A stretch of DNA of 64,000 nucleotides from Chthoniobacter flavus (GTDB lineage Bacteria; Verrucomicrobiota; Verrucomicrobiia; Chthoniobacterales; Chthoniobacteraceae): contig CAMAUX010000018.1 of NCBI GenBank assembly GCA_945861435.1, positions 1 to 64,000 on the forward strand, written 5' to 3'. The notes under the pieces were generated by a model. It did no database searches. It was given only the letters and a program-made list of their open reading frames with translations, and was not told where the DNA came from. Both the position numbers and the translations under genes were made by a program. How positions within the stretch are numbered: position 1 is the stretch's first letter; each line of letters starts with the position of its first letter. Below, one piece after another: positions 9,304 to 19,500 of this stretch.

Positions 9304-9608
9304 CCCTTGCGATGCGGGTTCTCACACGGAGGCACCAAGCACACCAAGGGTGGAAGATAGAGGGAGAATGCGGGATCCTGTCTGTCGCTTTTGTTGGGGC
9401 CATGGATGGCAGAAAGGGGGCGGACACGAGCGCGGTGGAAACGGAGATTTTGCCTGTCCCTTGCGGGCGGTCCCCCAAACCTTCGACGGCCTCAAATTCC
9501 TGCATCTTGCGCCGTCGTAAGCCGCTCTTCACAGGAGCTCAACGCGAGCGGGTGGCGCGCTGCCTAACCGAGATGTTGCATGTCCCTTGTGGCACTCCTT
9601 GTCCCTGA
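9232..9608. other. Non-coding spacer with one additional repeat arm
   Basis: No protein-like frame was recognised. A left-type repeat arm (GTTCTCACACGGAGGCACCAAG) occurs near 9319-9340 without an obvious matching right arm before 9609. A copy of the motif AACGGAGATTTTGCCTGTCCC lies near 9440, shared with the upstream boundary of the MazF remnant and with the array that follows. Confidence 0.5.
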
Positions 9609-10157
9609 TTCTCACACCAAGGCACGGAGGCACCAAGAAGAACTCCCAATCACCAGAACGCCCCTCCCTCTCAACCTCTCTCTTGGTGCCGTTGTGCCTC
9701 CGTGTGAGATCCCTCAACTGCACTTCATGCCATGGCTCCATGCCGATTTTGTGAGATGCAGTGGCGGACAGGATGGCGGTGGGAACGGAGATTTTGCCCT
9801 AGTTCTCACACCAAGGCACGGAGGCACCAAGAAGAACTCCCAATCACCAGAACGCCCCTCCCTCTCAACCTCTCCCTTGGTGCCTTTGTGCCTTTGTGTG
9901 AGAACCCTCAACTGCACCTCATACCATGTGCTTCATGCCGATTTTGTGAGATGCAGGGATGCTGGAAGGGTGGCGGACAGGATGGCGGTGGGAACGGAGA
10001 CGTTGCCCTTTTTCTCACACCAAGGCACGGAGGCACCAAGAAGAACTCCCAATCACCAGAACGCCCCTCCCTCTCAACCTCTCCCTTGGTGCCTTTGTGC
10101 CTTTGTGTGAGAACCCTCAACTGCACCTCATACCGTGTGCTTCATGCCGATTTTGTG
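9609..10157. repeat. Three-copy array of inverted-repeat elements
   Basis: Three elements of about 101-102 bases lie at 9609-9709, 9803-9904 and 10012-10113. Each starts TTCTCACACCAAGGCACGG and ends with the near reverse complement (CTTGGTGCCTTTGTGCC...GTGTGAGA). Between the arms is a common core that reads AGAACTCCCAATCACCAGAA and then a CCCTCCCTCTCAACC tract. The spacers also share sequence (CCCTCAACTGCACNTCAT..., CATGCCGATTTTGTGAGA), giving a direct-repeat period of 194 and 209 bases. RNA from either strand could fold into a long hairpin. No coding capacity is evident. Confidence 0.8.
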
Positions 10158-10158
10158 A

Positions 10159-11124
10159 GACGCAGGGATGCTGTACACGGTGGCGGTGAGTAACGCCGCG
10201 GGGACGGTGGTGAGCAGCGGGGCGCGGTTGACGCTCAATGATTTTGGGATCACGACGCAGCCGGTGTCGCGCAGTGTGATGCCGGGTGGGGCGGCGAGTT
10301 TCAGTGTGGCGGCGAGTGGGGCGACGGGTGCGGGGTATCAGTGGCGGCGCAACGGGGTGGTGTTGTCCGGGGCGGTTTCGGCGACGCTGGCGTTCACGGG
10401 GGTGTTGGCGGCGGATGCGGGGGAGTATAGTTGCGTGATCACGGCGTCGCAGGGGGTGGCGGTGTCGAACGGAGCGTTGCTGACGGTGGGGCCGGCGATT
10501 GTGGTGCAGCCCAGCGGTGGTTCTGCGGTGACCGGGAACTCGCTGGCGCTCAGTGTGACGGCGCAGGGCTCGGAGCCGGTGAGTTATCAGTGGCGCAAGG
10601 GCGGGGTGAACATCGCGGGGGCGACGGGTGCGGGGTACACGGTGCGGGTGCTGCAACTGTCAGACGCAGGGACGTATGATGTGGTGGTGAGTAATGCGGC
10701 GGGCAGCGTGACGAGTGCGGCGGCGGTGGTGGGGGTGTCCGTGCGGACGGTGTCGTTTTCGGAGTGGATCGTGTCGTGGCCGGGGATCGCGGATGTGCGG
10801 CCGGAGGGGGATCCGGACGGCGATGGGGTGAGTAATTTGATGGAGTATTTTGCGGGGAGCAGTCCGGTGGCGGCGGGGGTGGAGGGGCGTCCGGTGCTGG
10901 GGATGGAGGCGGGTGGGATGCGGTTTTTGTATCGGCGTTCGAAGGCGACGAGCGGGGTGAGCGGGGTGGTGGAGTTTGCGGGCGGGTATCCGGATCCGGT
11001 ATGGGGCAGCGCCGGGGTGACGGAGACGGTGGTGGACCGCGGGATTTACGAGGAGGTGACGGCGCGGATTCCAGTGGCGGCGGGAGACCAGCGGATGTTG
11101 GTGCGGTTGCGGGTGAGCCAGTGA
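10159..11124 (+). pseudogene. 3' remnant of an Ig-domain-repeat surface protein gene
   Basis: The frame enters in the middle of an Ig-like domain (DAGMLYTVAVSNAAGTV), then has a full Ig-like domain with YQWRRNGVVLSGA...DAGEYSCVITAS, a second with YQWRKGGVNIAGATGAGY...DAGTYDVVVSNAAGSV, and a C-terminal region. The C-terminal region contains DPDGDGVSNLMEYFAG, a Ca-binding-like motif common near the ends of verrucomicrobial extracellular proteins. An in-frame TGA at 10156-10158 and the 3-copy repeat array lie directly upstream, so the signal peptide and most of the protein are missing. The first ATG (10168) falls inside a domain core strand. Expression of a 318-residue fragment is possible, but nothing suggests secretion. 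Confidence 0.7.
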
Positions 11125-11494
11125 GCGGGTGGAGCGGGTGCGTTTGGGGGATGGCGTGTGCGGTGGGGTGGAGCGTTTCTTGCGCCCCATGCCGGGGCGC
11201 GTCGCGTGGGGTGTGGCGATCCGGTGGTTCCCTTCGTCCGCGTTGCGGACTGCGTCCACCACCGGCTAATCGCTCCCGTGCCTCCGGCACGGCGGTGGTG
11301 CGAAGGGAGTGGGGTGGTGCGGAGGATGTGGAGGATGTGGAGGATGTGGAGGATGTGGAGGATGTGGAGGATGTGGTGGAGGTGGTGGAGGTGGTGGAGG
11401 TGGTGGAGGTGGTGGAGGTGGTGGAGGTGGTGCGACGGGGCTTCGGTGGCGTGCGGGGTTGCGTGTGCGGGCGGGTCGTTTGTAACATCGCCGG
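11125..11494. other. Intergenic region with nested palindromes and minisatellite
   Basis: No credible gene. From 11221 to about 11264 an imperfect palindrome has outer arms CCGGTGG/CCACCGG and an inner hairpin GTCCGC-GTT-GCGGAC. A second hairpin, GTGCC-TCC-GGCAC, follows near 11278-11290, then CGAAGGGAG, which complements CTCCC-TTCG elements on the left side. This nested structure resembles REP-type elements. It is followed at once by the 9-bp tandem repeats annotated separately. Confidence 0.55.
11322..11432 (+). repeat. 9-bp minisatellite, two variants in series
   Basis: Six exact copies of GAGGATGTG (11322-11375) are followed by GTG and six exact copies of GAGGTGGTG (11379-11432). Read on the plus strand the whole stretch contains no C, so it is strongly strand-asymmetric. 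It ends about 60 bases before the alcohol dehydrogenase start. Long frames across it translate to simple repeats and are not convincing genes. Confidence 0.95.
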
Positions 11495-12538
11495 ATGAAG
11501 GCTCTGCTCCTCTCCGAATACAAAAATATCTCTTACACTTCCGTGGATGATCCGGTCATCGGAGCCGATGACGTGTTGGTGCGAGTGAAGGCGTGCGGGA
11601 TCTGCGGCTCGGATATCCATGGATATGATGGGTCCACCGGCCGCCGGGTTCCCCCGCTGGTGATGGGACACGAGGCGGCGGGACTCATCGCAGAGGTGGG
11701 GGCGAATGTGCGCGGGTTGAAGGTGGGGCAGCGCGTTTCGTTCGATTCCACGGTGTCGTGCGGGTATTGCCGGTTTTGTCAGGCGGGGCAGATCAATCTT
11801 TGCGACAACCGGCAGGTGCTCGGTGTGTCGTGCGGGGAATTCCGACGGCACGGGGCGTTTGCGGAGTTTGTGTCGGTGCCGGCGCGCATCGTGTATCCGT
11901 TGCCGGACGCGCTGGGGTTTGCGGAGGCGGCGATGCTGGAGGCGGTGTCGATCGGGGTGCATGCGGTGCGTCTGACGCCCGTGACGTTGAATGACACGGC
12001 GGTGATCATCGGCACGGGGATGATCGGGTTGCTGACTTTGCAGGCGGCGCGGTTGGCGGGGTTCCGTTCGATCATTGCGGTGGATACGGACGACTCGCGT
12101 CTGGCATTGGCGCTGGAGTTGGGGGCGACGGTGGCGTTTAACGCAAAGAACACCGATGTGCCGGAGGCGGTGCGCGGGGTGACGGGTGGTGCGGGTGCGG
12201 ACGCGGCGTTTGAGTGCGTGGGTGCGAATGCGACGGTGCTTTCTGCGATTCATTCGGTGCGCAAGGGAGGGTCGGTGACGTTGGTGGGCAATCTTGCGCC
12301 GAAGACGGAGTTGCCGCTGCAGGTGGTGGTGACGCGGCAGTTGCGGCTGCAGGGTTCGTGCGCGTCGTCGGGAGAGATTCCGGCGTGCATCGAGATGCTG
12401 GCGCGCGGGGATATCAAGGTGGACAAGATCATCTCGGCGGTGGTGCCGCTTTCGGACGGGCCGGCGTGGTTTGAGCGTTTGTACAAGGGCGAGCCCGGGT
12501 TGATGAAGGTGATCCTGACTCCCGAAGGAGTCGCCTGA
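11495..12538 (+). CDS. Zinc-dependent alcohol/polyol dehydrogenase (MDR family)
   Basis: NAD(P)-dependent oxidation of a secondary alcohol or polyol, of the sorbitol/threonine/galactitol-phosphate dehydrogenase type; the exact substrate is not readable. The 347-residue protein has catalytic zinc ligands in CGICGSDIHGYDG and GHEAAG, structural zinc cysteines in CGYCRFCQAGQINLC, and a nucleotide-binding loop IGTGMIGLLTLQAARLAG with acidic VDTDDSRL after it (Asp suggests NAD). Start is ATG 11495. The next gene, an SDR, begins 48 bases later on the same strand, so the two probably act on the same sugar or sugar acid. Confidence 0.92.
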   Translation: MKALLLSEYKNISYTSVDDPVIGADDVLVRVKACGICGSDIHGYDGSTGRRVPPLVMGHEAAGLIAEVGANVRGLKVGQRVSFDSTVSCGYCRFCQAGQINLCDNRQVLGVSCGEFRRHGAFAEFVSVPARIVYPLPDALGFAEAAMLEAVSIGVHAVRLTPVTLNDTAVIIGTGMIGLLTLQAARLAGFRSIIAVDTDDSRLALALELGATVAFNAKNTDVPEAVRGVTGGAGADAAFECVGANATVLSAIHSVRKGGSVTLVGNLAPKTELPLQVVVTRQLRLQGSCASSGEIPACIEMLARGDIKVDKIISAVVPLSDGPAWFERLYKGEPGLMKVILTPEGVA

Positions 12539-12586
12539 GCCGAGTCGCACACGGAGAATTGAGAAACCCCCATTGATTTCAAAAAG

Positions 12587-13375
12587 ATGAGTTCCTTCGA
12601 CCTTACCGGAAAAGTGGCGCTGGTGACCGGGACCAGCCGCGGCCTTGGACAGTACTTTGCACGGGCGCTGGCGCGTGCGGGTGCGGACATTGCGATGACG
12701 AGCCGGGATGCGGACAAACTGGGTGCGTTCAGGAGCGAGATCGAGGGGCTTGGGCGGCGGACATTTTCGGTGGCGCTGGATGTGCGCGATCACGCGAGCA
12801 TTCAGGCGGCGGTGGCGGAGGTGGAACGGCAGGCGGGGCAGATCGACATTTTGGTGAACAACGCGGGCTGCAACATCCGCAAGCCCGCACTGGAGGTGAC
12901 GTGGGAGGATTGGAACACGATTCTGGATACGAACCTGCGCGGGACGTTCTTCGTGTCGCAGGCGGTGGTGCGTGGGATGATCGAGCGCGGCTACGGGCGC
13001 ATCATCAATGTGGGTTCGGTGACGTGCGTGGCGGGATACGCGGGGCTGGCGCCGTATGGGGCAAGCCGCGGCGGCGTGAAGCAGCTGACGATGAGCCTCG
13101 CGGACGATTGGGGCCGGCACGGGGTGACGGTGAACTGTCTCGCACCGGGTTGGTTCAAGACCGCGCAGAATGCGGTGATGTACGAGGATCCGACTTGGGT
13201 GGAGTATTTGTGCGACCGGATTCCGGTGAAGCGGCCGGGACGTCCGGACGACTTGGACGGTGCGGTGGTGTTTCTCGCATCGGAGGAGAGTCGTTATGTG
13301 ACGGGACAGACGCTGCTGGTGGACGGCGGGATCAGCACCGGGGCGACGCGGGCGACGGTGCAGAAGAAGAGTTGA
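12587..13375 (+). CDS. Short-chain dehydrogenase/reductase (gluconate 5-dehydrogenase-like)
   Basis: 262-residue classical SDR. Cofactor loop TGTSRGLGQYFA, NNAGCN, and catalytic Ser in GSVTCVAGYAGL followed by YGASRGGVKQ. That motif keeps the Tyr, but the residue four after it is Arg in YGASR rather than the Lys of YxxxK. This substitution at a catalytic position is unusual and may affect activity. C-terminal ESRYVTGQTLLVDGG is typical of the family. Overall similarity by eye is to gluconate/2-keto-sugar reductases. It sits 48 bases downstream of the alcohol dehydrogenase, consistent with a two-gene operon. Confidence 0.88.
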   Translation: MSSFDLTGKVALVTGTSRGLGQYFARALARAGADIAMTSRDADKLGAFRSEIEGLGRRTFSVALDVRDHASIQAAVAEVERQAGQIDILVNNAGCNIRKPALEVTWEDWNTILDTNLRGTFFVSQAVVRGMIERGYGRIINVGSVTCVAGYAGLAPYGASRGGVKQLTMSLADDWGRHGVTVNCLAPGWFKTAQNAVMYEDPTWVEYLCDRIPVKRPGRPDDLDGAVVFLASEESRYVTGQTLLVDGGISTGATRATVQKKS

Positions 13376-13465
13376 GGATTGCGGGTTGTCGCGTTGGCCC
13401 GAGGCTGGTTTTGTCTGGGTGCGCTGACTTCAACAACCACTTCAACAACCACCCCGCTGATTTTT

Positions 13466-13867
13466 ATGAATCCTTCTCCTGAATCCCGTCCCGGTCCGCA
13501 GACTCTCGTTTGGTGGGTGCTATGGTTTGCTATGCAGACGGGGGTGTTCGTGCAGTATCACTTTCTGTCCCAAGGGCGGCCCGTGCCGGCGGGTGGGGAT
13601 TCCGGGCCGTGGATGGTGGCGTTGTTGCCGCTGGCCGTGAGTGCGGTGATGCGCTGGGTTGTTCTGGGTCGCGTGAAGACCGCGGCGCAGGCGTTGCCGC
13701 TTTTCATCATGGGGATCGCGATGGCAGAGGCGACGAACTTGGTGGGGCTTTTTGTTTTCCCGGCGCACCGCTTGGATCTGTTTGTGTTGAGCGTGCTTGG
13801 TGTGGGGCAGTTCGCGCCATTTTTTGCGGGGCGCTATGCGCAGGCGCAGGATGGGGGCGGGCGGTAG
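13466..13867 (+). CDS. Small integral membrane protein, unknown function
   Basis: 133 residues from ATG 13466 (MNPSPESRPGPQ). Four hydrophobic stretches are visible: LVWWVLWFAMQTGVFVQY, WMVALLPLAVSAVMRWVVLG, ALPLFIMGIAMAEATNLVGLFVF and LFVLSVLGVGQFAPFF. I do not recognise the family. A direct repeat of TTCAACAACCAC lies just before the start, and an upstream in-frame extension to 13379 is probably leader. It is on the same strand as the SDR, 90 bases downstream. Confidence 0.65.
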   Translation: MNPSPESRPGPQTLVWWVLWFAMQTGVFVQYHFLSQGRPVPAGGDSGPWMVALLPLAVSAVMRWVVLGRVKTAAQALPLFIMGIAMAEATNLVGLFVFPAHRLDLFVLSVLGVGQFAPFFAGRYAQAQDGGGR

Positions 13868-14059
13868 GCGGGGGGGCGGTCAGCCAAAGTGCGGGAGGAG
13901 TTGCCGGGCCGAGCCGGCACTGGTTCGCAGGTGGCGCCGGGCGCGATTGAGGTGGTGGGATGATTCCCCGGTCACTTGTCCTCAGCGTCCGATCCGCCGC
14001 CCTTACTTCTTCAGCATGCGTGGTTGGGCGAACTGCAGTCGCTGCGGAAGCGGCGTGGA

Positions 14060-14842
14060 TCAGCGGCCGGCTTCTGCGTAGGCCTTGCCGGTGGCGGTGA
14101 GGGCGCCGGATTTGTCGAAGAGGGAGGAGGTTCCTGTGACACCGCCGCGCGGGTGGTGCCATGCGTAGCGGTGGATGTAGTTGGTGGACTCCATCCAGCG
14201 GGTGGTTTCCTTGATGAATTCCTCGACCTGTTGTTGGGAGAACTTGGCGGGGTTTTGCTGGGTGCTTTCGTCGGTCTGGGGAGCGAACTCGGTGATCCAG
14301 ATGGGTTTGTCGTACTTCTGATGGATCTGCTCCATGTCGTTGATGAATTTGCGGGTGTCGGCGCCCTTGTACCAGTGGACGCAGATGAAGTCGGTCTGGT
14401 GCTTGTTGCGCATGAAGGCGGGAAGCCAGTCGCCGGTGACAGGGTTTCCAGCCATGGCGGGGCTGCCGATTTGTTTGCCCTTGGACTTGATGGCGGGCCA
14501 GCGGGCGAGGGCGTCTTTTACGGGGATGTTGGACTGCTTCTCGTGGTCGGGTTCGTTGAAGCCGAGGACGTAGTCGGCGCGGATATTGGCATCGAGGGTT
14601 TTGAGCGAGAAGATCATCGGCACGAATTGGGCCGGGGTGGAGAGCTTCGAGGCCGGGCTCCAGTTGTAAAACCAGCCGACGTTGAGGGAGTTGATGTGGT
14701 CCGCGCCGAAGCCGTGTTTTTCCGAAAGACCGATGCCTTTTTTCTTCACCGGGCCGGAGGGATCCTTGGCGGCGGCGGTGTGCAGGAGGAGGGCGCAGAG
14801 AGACGCGAGGAAGGGGAGGAGGGTCCGGGGGAGGAGGGGCAT
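14060..14842 (-). CDS. Secreted glycoside hydrolase, Asl1-like (GH128-type)
   Basis: 260 residues from ATG 14842, starting with a signal peptide (MPLLPRTLLPFLASLCALLL then HTAAA). The mature protein matches the Asl1-like glycosyl hydrolase family: NVGWFYNWSP, ADYVLGFNEPDH (candidate acid/base Glu), FICVHWYKG, KPIWITEFAPQ (candidate nucleophile Glu) and YAWHHPRGG near the end. GH128 enzymes cleave beta-1,3-glucans, so a secreted laminarinase-like role is plausible. It is a single-domain protein with no carbohydrate-binding module. The 192 bases between its stop and the convergent membrane-protein gene hold nothing I recognise. Confidence 0.82.
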   Translation of the reverse strand: MPLLPRTLLPFLASLCALLLHTAAAKDPSGPVKKKGIGLSEKHGFGADHINSLNVGWFYNWSPASKLSTPAQFVPMIFSLKTLDANIRADYVLGFNEPDHEKQSNIPVKDALARWPAIKSKGKQIGSPAMAGNPVTGDWLPAFMRNKHQTDFICVHWYKGADTRKFINDMEQIHQKYDKPIWITEFAPQTDESTQQNPAKFSQQQVEEFIKETTRWMESTNYIHRYAWHHPRGGVTGTSSLFDKSGALTATGKAYAEAGR

Positions 14843-14982
14843 GACGGTGGGATAAAGCTTGGCTGACGGGAGTGTCAACGCGGCGTGAATCGACGCGCAA
14901 ACCCGTGGGTAACGGGGATGCGGCGGGTTGGGATGGAACGGTCCGCTAGAGACTGCTGGGTTGCGTGGGCAACGGGGAGGGC

Positions 14983-16467
14983 TTAGGGCAGCTCGGTGCG
15001 GCCCATGAGGTAGCGGTCGCATTCGCGAGCGGCGCCGCGGCCCTCGTTGAAGGCCCAGACGACGAGGCTCTGTCCACGACGGCAGTCCCCTGCGGCAAAG
15101 ATGCCGGGGACGGTGGTGGTGTACTTCTCGTGTTCGGCCTTCACGTTGGAGCGAGCATCGCGGTCGATGCCGAGCGCGTCGAGGAGCGGTTGTTCGGGTC
15201 CAAGGAAGCCCATGGCGAGAAGGACGAGTTGCGCGGAGCGCACTTTTTCCGTGCCGGGAACGGGTTGGGGGATGAACTGTCCCTTGTCGTTTTTGGTCCA
15301 CTGGACTTCGACGGTGTGGACGGCTTTGACCTGTCCCTTTTCGTCGGCTTCCACCTTGGTGGCGGTGGTGAGATAGACGCGGGGATCGTTGCCGAACTTG
15401 GCGGCGGCTTCTTCCTGGCCGTAGTCGACCTTGTAGGTCTTGGGCCATTCGGGCCAGGGGTTGTCCTTGGCGCGTTCGAGGGGCGCCTTGGCCATGATCT
15501 CGACTTGGATGACGGATTTGCAGCCGTGGCGGAGGGAAGTGCCTACGCAGTCGGTGCCGGTGTCGCCGCCGCCTATGATGATGACGTCCTTGTCCTTGGC
15601 GTCGATGAAGTCGGCGGTGGGCTGGCCGTCGAGGAGGCTCTTGGTGTTGGCGTGGAGGAACTCCATCGCGAAGTGGACGCCGCTGGCTTCGCGGCCCGAG
15701 ACGGTGAGGTCGCGGGGCTTGGTGGCGCCGGTGCAGACGACGATGGCGTCGAAGTCTTTGCGGAGTGCTTCAACGGGGAGATCGGAGCCGACGCTGACGC
15801 CGCACTGGAAGCGGACGCCTTCGTCCTCGAGGAGCTTGATGCGGCGCAGGACGACTTCCTGCTTATCGAGCTTCATGTTCGGGATGCCGTACATGAGAAG
15901 CCCGCCCGGGCGGTCGGCGCGTTCGAAGACGGTGACGCTGTGGCCTGCGGAGTTGAGCTGCGCCGCGGCGCTGAGGCCTGCGGGGCCGGAGCCGATGACG
16001 GCGACCTTCTTGCCGGTGCGCCTGGCGGGTGGACGCGGGATGATCCAGTCGTTTTCCCAGCCCTTGTCGACGATGGAGACCTCGAGGTTTTTGATGGTGA
16101 CCGGGGGCTTGTTGATGCCCAGCACGCAGGAGCCCTCGCAGGGGGCGGGGCAGACGCGTCCGGTGAACTCGGGGAAGTTGTTGGTCTTGTGGAGACGCTC
16201 GAGGGCTTCGCGCCAGAGGCCGCGGTAGACGAGGTCGTTCCACTCCGGGATGAGATTGTTGATCGGGCATCCGCTGGCCATGCCGCCGATGAGCTTGCCG
16301 GTGTGGCAGAAGGGGACGCCGCAGTCCATGCAGCGAGCGCCTTGGGTGCGGAGCTTTTCGTCGGAGTGATGCTCGTGAATCTCCTTCCAGTCGCCGATGC
16401 GGGAGACGGGATCGCGATCCTTGGGCAGTTCGCGTTCGAATTCAAAGAAGCCAGTAGGTTTTCCCAT
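14983..16467 (-). CDS. gltD: Glutamate synthase small subunit
   Basis: The NAD(P)H-oxidising beta subunit of glutamate synthase, which passes electrons through FAD and Fe-S clusters to GltB. The 494-residue protein has N-terminal cluster cysteines [15 protein letters not shown] and [12 protein letters not shown]. It has an FAD loop [12 protein letters not shown] (about residues 152-163) and an NADPH loop [14 protein letters not shown]. The C-terminal segment is [18 protein letters not shown]. It lies 44 bases downstream of gltB on the same strand, the usual operon arrangement. Confidence 0.96.
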   Translation of the reverse strand: MGKPTGFFEFERELPKDRDPVSRIGDWKEIHEHHSDEKLRTQGARCMDCGVPFCHTGKLIGGMASGCPINNLIPEWNDLVYRGLWREALERLHKTNNFPEFTGRVCPAPCEGSCVLGINKPPVTIKNLEVSIVDKGWENDWIIPRPPARRTGKKVAVIGSGPAGLSAAAQLNSAGHSVTVFERADRPGGLLMYGIPNMKLDKQEVVLRRIKLLEDEGVRFQCGVSVGSDLPVEALRKDFDAIVVCTGATKPRDLTVSGREASGVHFAMEFLHANTKSLLDGQPTADFIDAKDKDVIIIGGGDTGTDCVGTSLRHGCKSVIQVEIMAKAPLERAKDNPWPEWPKTYKVDYGQEEAAAKFGNDPRVYLTTATKVEADEKGQVKAVHTVEVQWTKNDKGQFIPQPVPGTEKVRSAQLVLLAMGFLGPEQPLLDALGIDRDARSNVKAEHEKYTTTVPGIFAAGDCRRGQSLVVWAFNEGRGAARECDRYLMGRTELP

Positions 16468-16511
16468 GGTTTCGGTAAGGTGCGTGTTGGGTTCCGGAGT
16501 GCGGTGGAGTG

Positions 16512-19500
16512 CTAGCCGCCGCCGACGCGGGACTCGTCACGGGCGTTGATTTCGAAGGCTTCCTGGAGGGCGGCGTCGCCGCTGAGTCCCTTGGCCTGGG
16601 CGGTGGCGATGGCTTGGAGGACGCGTTTGTAGTCCTTGGGCATGACCTTGACGAATTTGGGGAGCGTGGCGTCCCAGTCGCTGAGGATCTCGCTGGCGCG
16701 TTCGCTACCGGTGAGATCGGCGTGGCGCTGGATGAGGGCGCGGAGATCTGCGGCGTCCTTCTCATCGACTTTCTCGAGGCCGACCATCTGCTTGTTGCAG
16801 CGGGTGGCGAAGTCGCCCTTTTCGTCGAGGACGAAAGCGACGCCACCGCTCATGCCTGCGGCGAAGTTGCGTCCGGTGGAACCGAGGACGACGACCTTGC
16901 CGCCGGTCATGTATTCGCAGCCGTGGTCGCCGACGCCTTCGACGACTGTGGTGACGCCGGAGTTGCGGACGCCGAAGCGTTCGCCGGCGACGCCGCGGAA
17001 GAAGGCCTCGCCTGCGGTGGCGCCGTAGAGGGCGACATTGCCGAGGAGGATGTTTTCGTGGGCGGGGAAGGTGGCTGCCTTGTCGGGATAGATGACGATG
17101 CGTCCGCCGGAGAGGCCCTTGCCGACGTAGTCATTGGCATCGCCCTCGAGTTCGATGGTGACGCCCGGTGGGACGAAGGCGCCGAGGCTCTGGCCTGCGC
17201 TGCCGTTGAACTTGAGGTGGACGGTGCCGTCCGGGAGGCCGTTCCAGTGGCGCTTGGTGATCTCGTTGCCGACGATGGTGCCGACGACGCGGTGCGTGTT
17301 CTTGATGGGCATCTCGAGGCGGACAGACTCGCCGCGTTCGATGGCGGGCCTGCATTTTTCGAGGAGCACGGAGAGGTCGAGGCCCTTTTCGAGGCCGTGA
17401 TCCTGGATCTCGGTGCAGAAGCGGCCGACCTCCGGGCCGACGTTCGGCTGATAGAGGAGGTTGGAGAGGTCGATGCCCTTGGATTTCCAGTGGGCAACGG
17501 CGTGGCGCGCCTCGAGGACGTCGGTGCGGCCGACCATTTCGTTGAGGGAGCGGAACCCGAGGGAGGCCATGATTTCACGGACTTCCTGGGCGATGAACTT
17601 CATGAAGTTGACGGTGTGCTCCGGGTCGCCTTGGAAGTTGGCGCGCAGGGCGGGATCCTGAGTGGCGACGCCGACGGGGCAGGTGTTGAGATGGCAGACG
17701 CGCATCATGATGCAGCCGAGCGTGACGAGCGGTGCGGTGGCGAAGCCGAATTCTTCGGCGCCCAACAGAGCGGCGACGACGACATCGCGGCCGGTTTTGA
17801 GCTGGCCGTCGGTTTCGACGACGATGCGGGAGCGGAGGTTGTTGAGAACGAGGGTCTGGTGGGTTTCGGCGAGACCGAGTTCCCACGGGAGGCCTGCGTG
17901 CTTGATGGAGGTCTGGGGGGAGGCGCCGGTGCCGCCGTCAAAGCCCGAGATGAGGACTACATCGGCGTGTGCCTTGGCGACGCCCGCGGCGATGGTGCCG
18001 ACACCGACTTCGGACACGAGCTTGACGCTGACACGCGCTGCGCGGTTGGCGTTTTTGAGGTCGTGGATGAGTTCGGAGAGATCCTCGATGGAATAGATGT
18101 CGTGGTGCGGAGGCGGGGAGATGAGGCCGACGCCTGTGGTTGAGTGGCGCACCTTGGCGATCCACGGATAGACTTTGCCACCGGGAAGCTGGCCGCCTTC
18201 ACCGGGCTTGGCGCCCTGTGCCATCTTGATCTGGAGCTCGCGCGCCTGCGTGAGGTAGAGGCTGGTGACGCCGAAGCGGCCGGAGGCGACCTGCTTGATG
18301 GCGGAGTTTTTGGAGTCGCCGCGGTCGTTGGTCCACGTGAAGCGTTCGGGATCTTCGCCGCCCTCGCCGGTGTTGGATTTGCCGCCGATGCGGTTCATCG
18401 CGATGGCGAGGCTTTCGTGGGCTTCCTTGGAGATGGAGCCGTAGCTCATGGCGCCTGTTTTGAAGCGCTTGAGGATGGAGTCCACGGGTTCGACCTCGTC
18501 GATGGGGACGGGGGTGCGCGCCTTGAACTGGAGGAGGCCGCGGAGGGTGAAGACCTGTTCCATCTGGGTGTTCACCAGAGTGGAGTAGGTCTTGAAGGTC
18601 TCGTAGTTGTTGGTGCGGACGGCCTTCTGGAGGGAGTGGATGACCTGCGGGCTGAAGAGATGGGCTTCGCCTTCGTTGCGCCATTGGTAATCGCCGCCGA
18701 CCTCGAGGGTGGCGGGAGTTTCGACGCGTTCCGGGAACGCGAGGCGGTGGCGGCTGAGGGTTTCCTCGGCGATGGCTTCAAGGCTGGCGCCTTCGATGCG
18801 GGAGGCGGTGCCTGTGAAGTATTTGTCGACGAGTGTTTTTTGAAGGCCGACGCATTCGAAGATCTGTGCGCCGAGGTAGCTCTGGATGGTGGAGATGCCG
18901 ATTTTGGAGGCGACCTTGACGATGCCCTTGGTGGCGGCCTTCACGTAGTTCTTGCAGGCGGTGTAGTGATCGACGCCGACCAGGAGGCCCTGGCGGATCA
19001 TGTCGTCGAGCGTCTCGAAGGCGAGGTACGGGTTGATGGCCGCGCAGCCGTAGCCGATGAGGGTGCAGAAGTGATGAACCTCGCGGGGTTCACCGGACTC
19101 GAGGACGAGGCCGACCTTGGTGCGTTTGCCCTCACGGATGAGGAAGTGGTGGAGGCCGGAGACAGCAAGGAGCGGGGGAATGGCCGAGTTGTGGCGATCG
19201 ACCCCGCGGTCGCTGAGGATGATGATGTTGATGCCGGCGTCGATGTGGAGGCTGGCCTGATGGCAGACTTCGGCGAGCGCCTTTTCCAAACCCGCGGCGC
19301 CTTCCTTGGCGTCGAAGAGGGTGGGTATGGTCACCGAACGGAACTGGCCGTGTGCGACGTGGCGCAGCTTGGCGAGTTCCTCGTTGGTGAGGATGGGCGT
19401 GGGGAGCTCAATGAGGTGGCAGCTCTCGGGCGAGGGATCGAGGAGGTTGCGCTCGGGTCCGATGGTGGTGACGGAGGAGGTGACGATTTCCTCGCGGATG

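Noticed and set aside
9609-10157. CRISPR array
   Set aside because: The repeated units are about 100 bases with inverted ends and the spacers are themselves similar; no cas genes nearby.
9580-10193. Open frames across the repeat array encoding SHTKARRHQEEL-type peptides
   Set aside because: The translations simply repeat the DNA element in several frames; no start context or family.
11001-11550. Open frames across the minisatellite (EDVEDVEDV, WRMWRM, PPPPPP translations)
   Set aside because: Artefacts of the 9-bp repeats in three frames.
10550-13120. Minus-strand open frame of 856 codons across the Ig remnant, minisatellite, dehydrogenase and SDR
   Set aside because: It translates the minisatellite to TST repeats and otherwise to His/Arg/Pro-rich sequence; the plus-strand genes are well recognised families.
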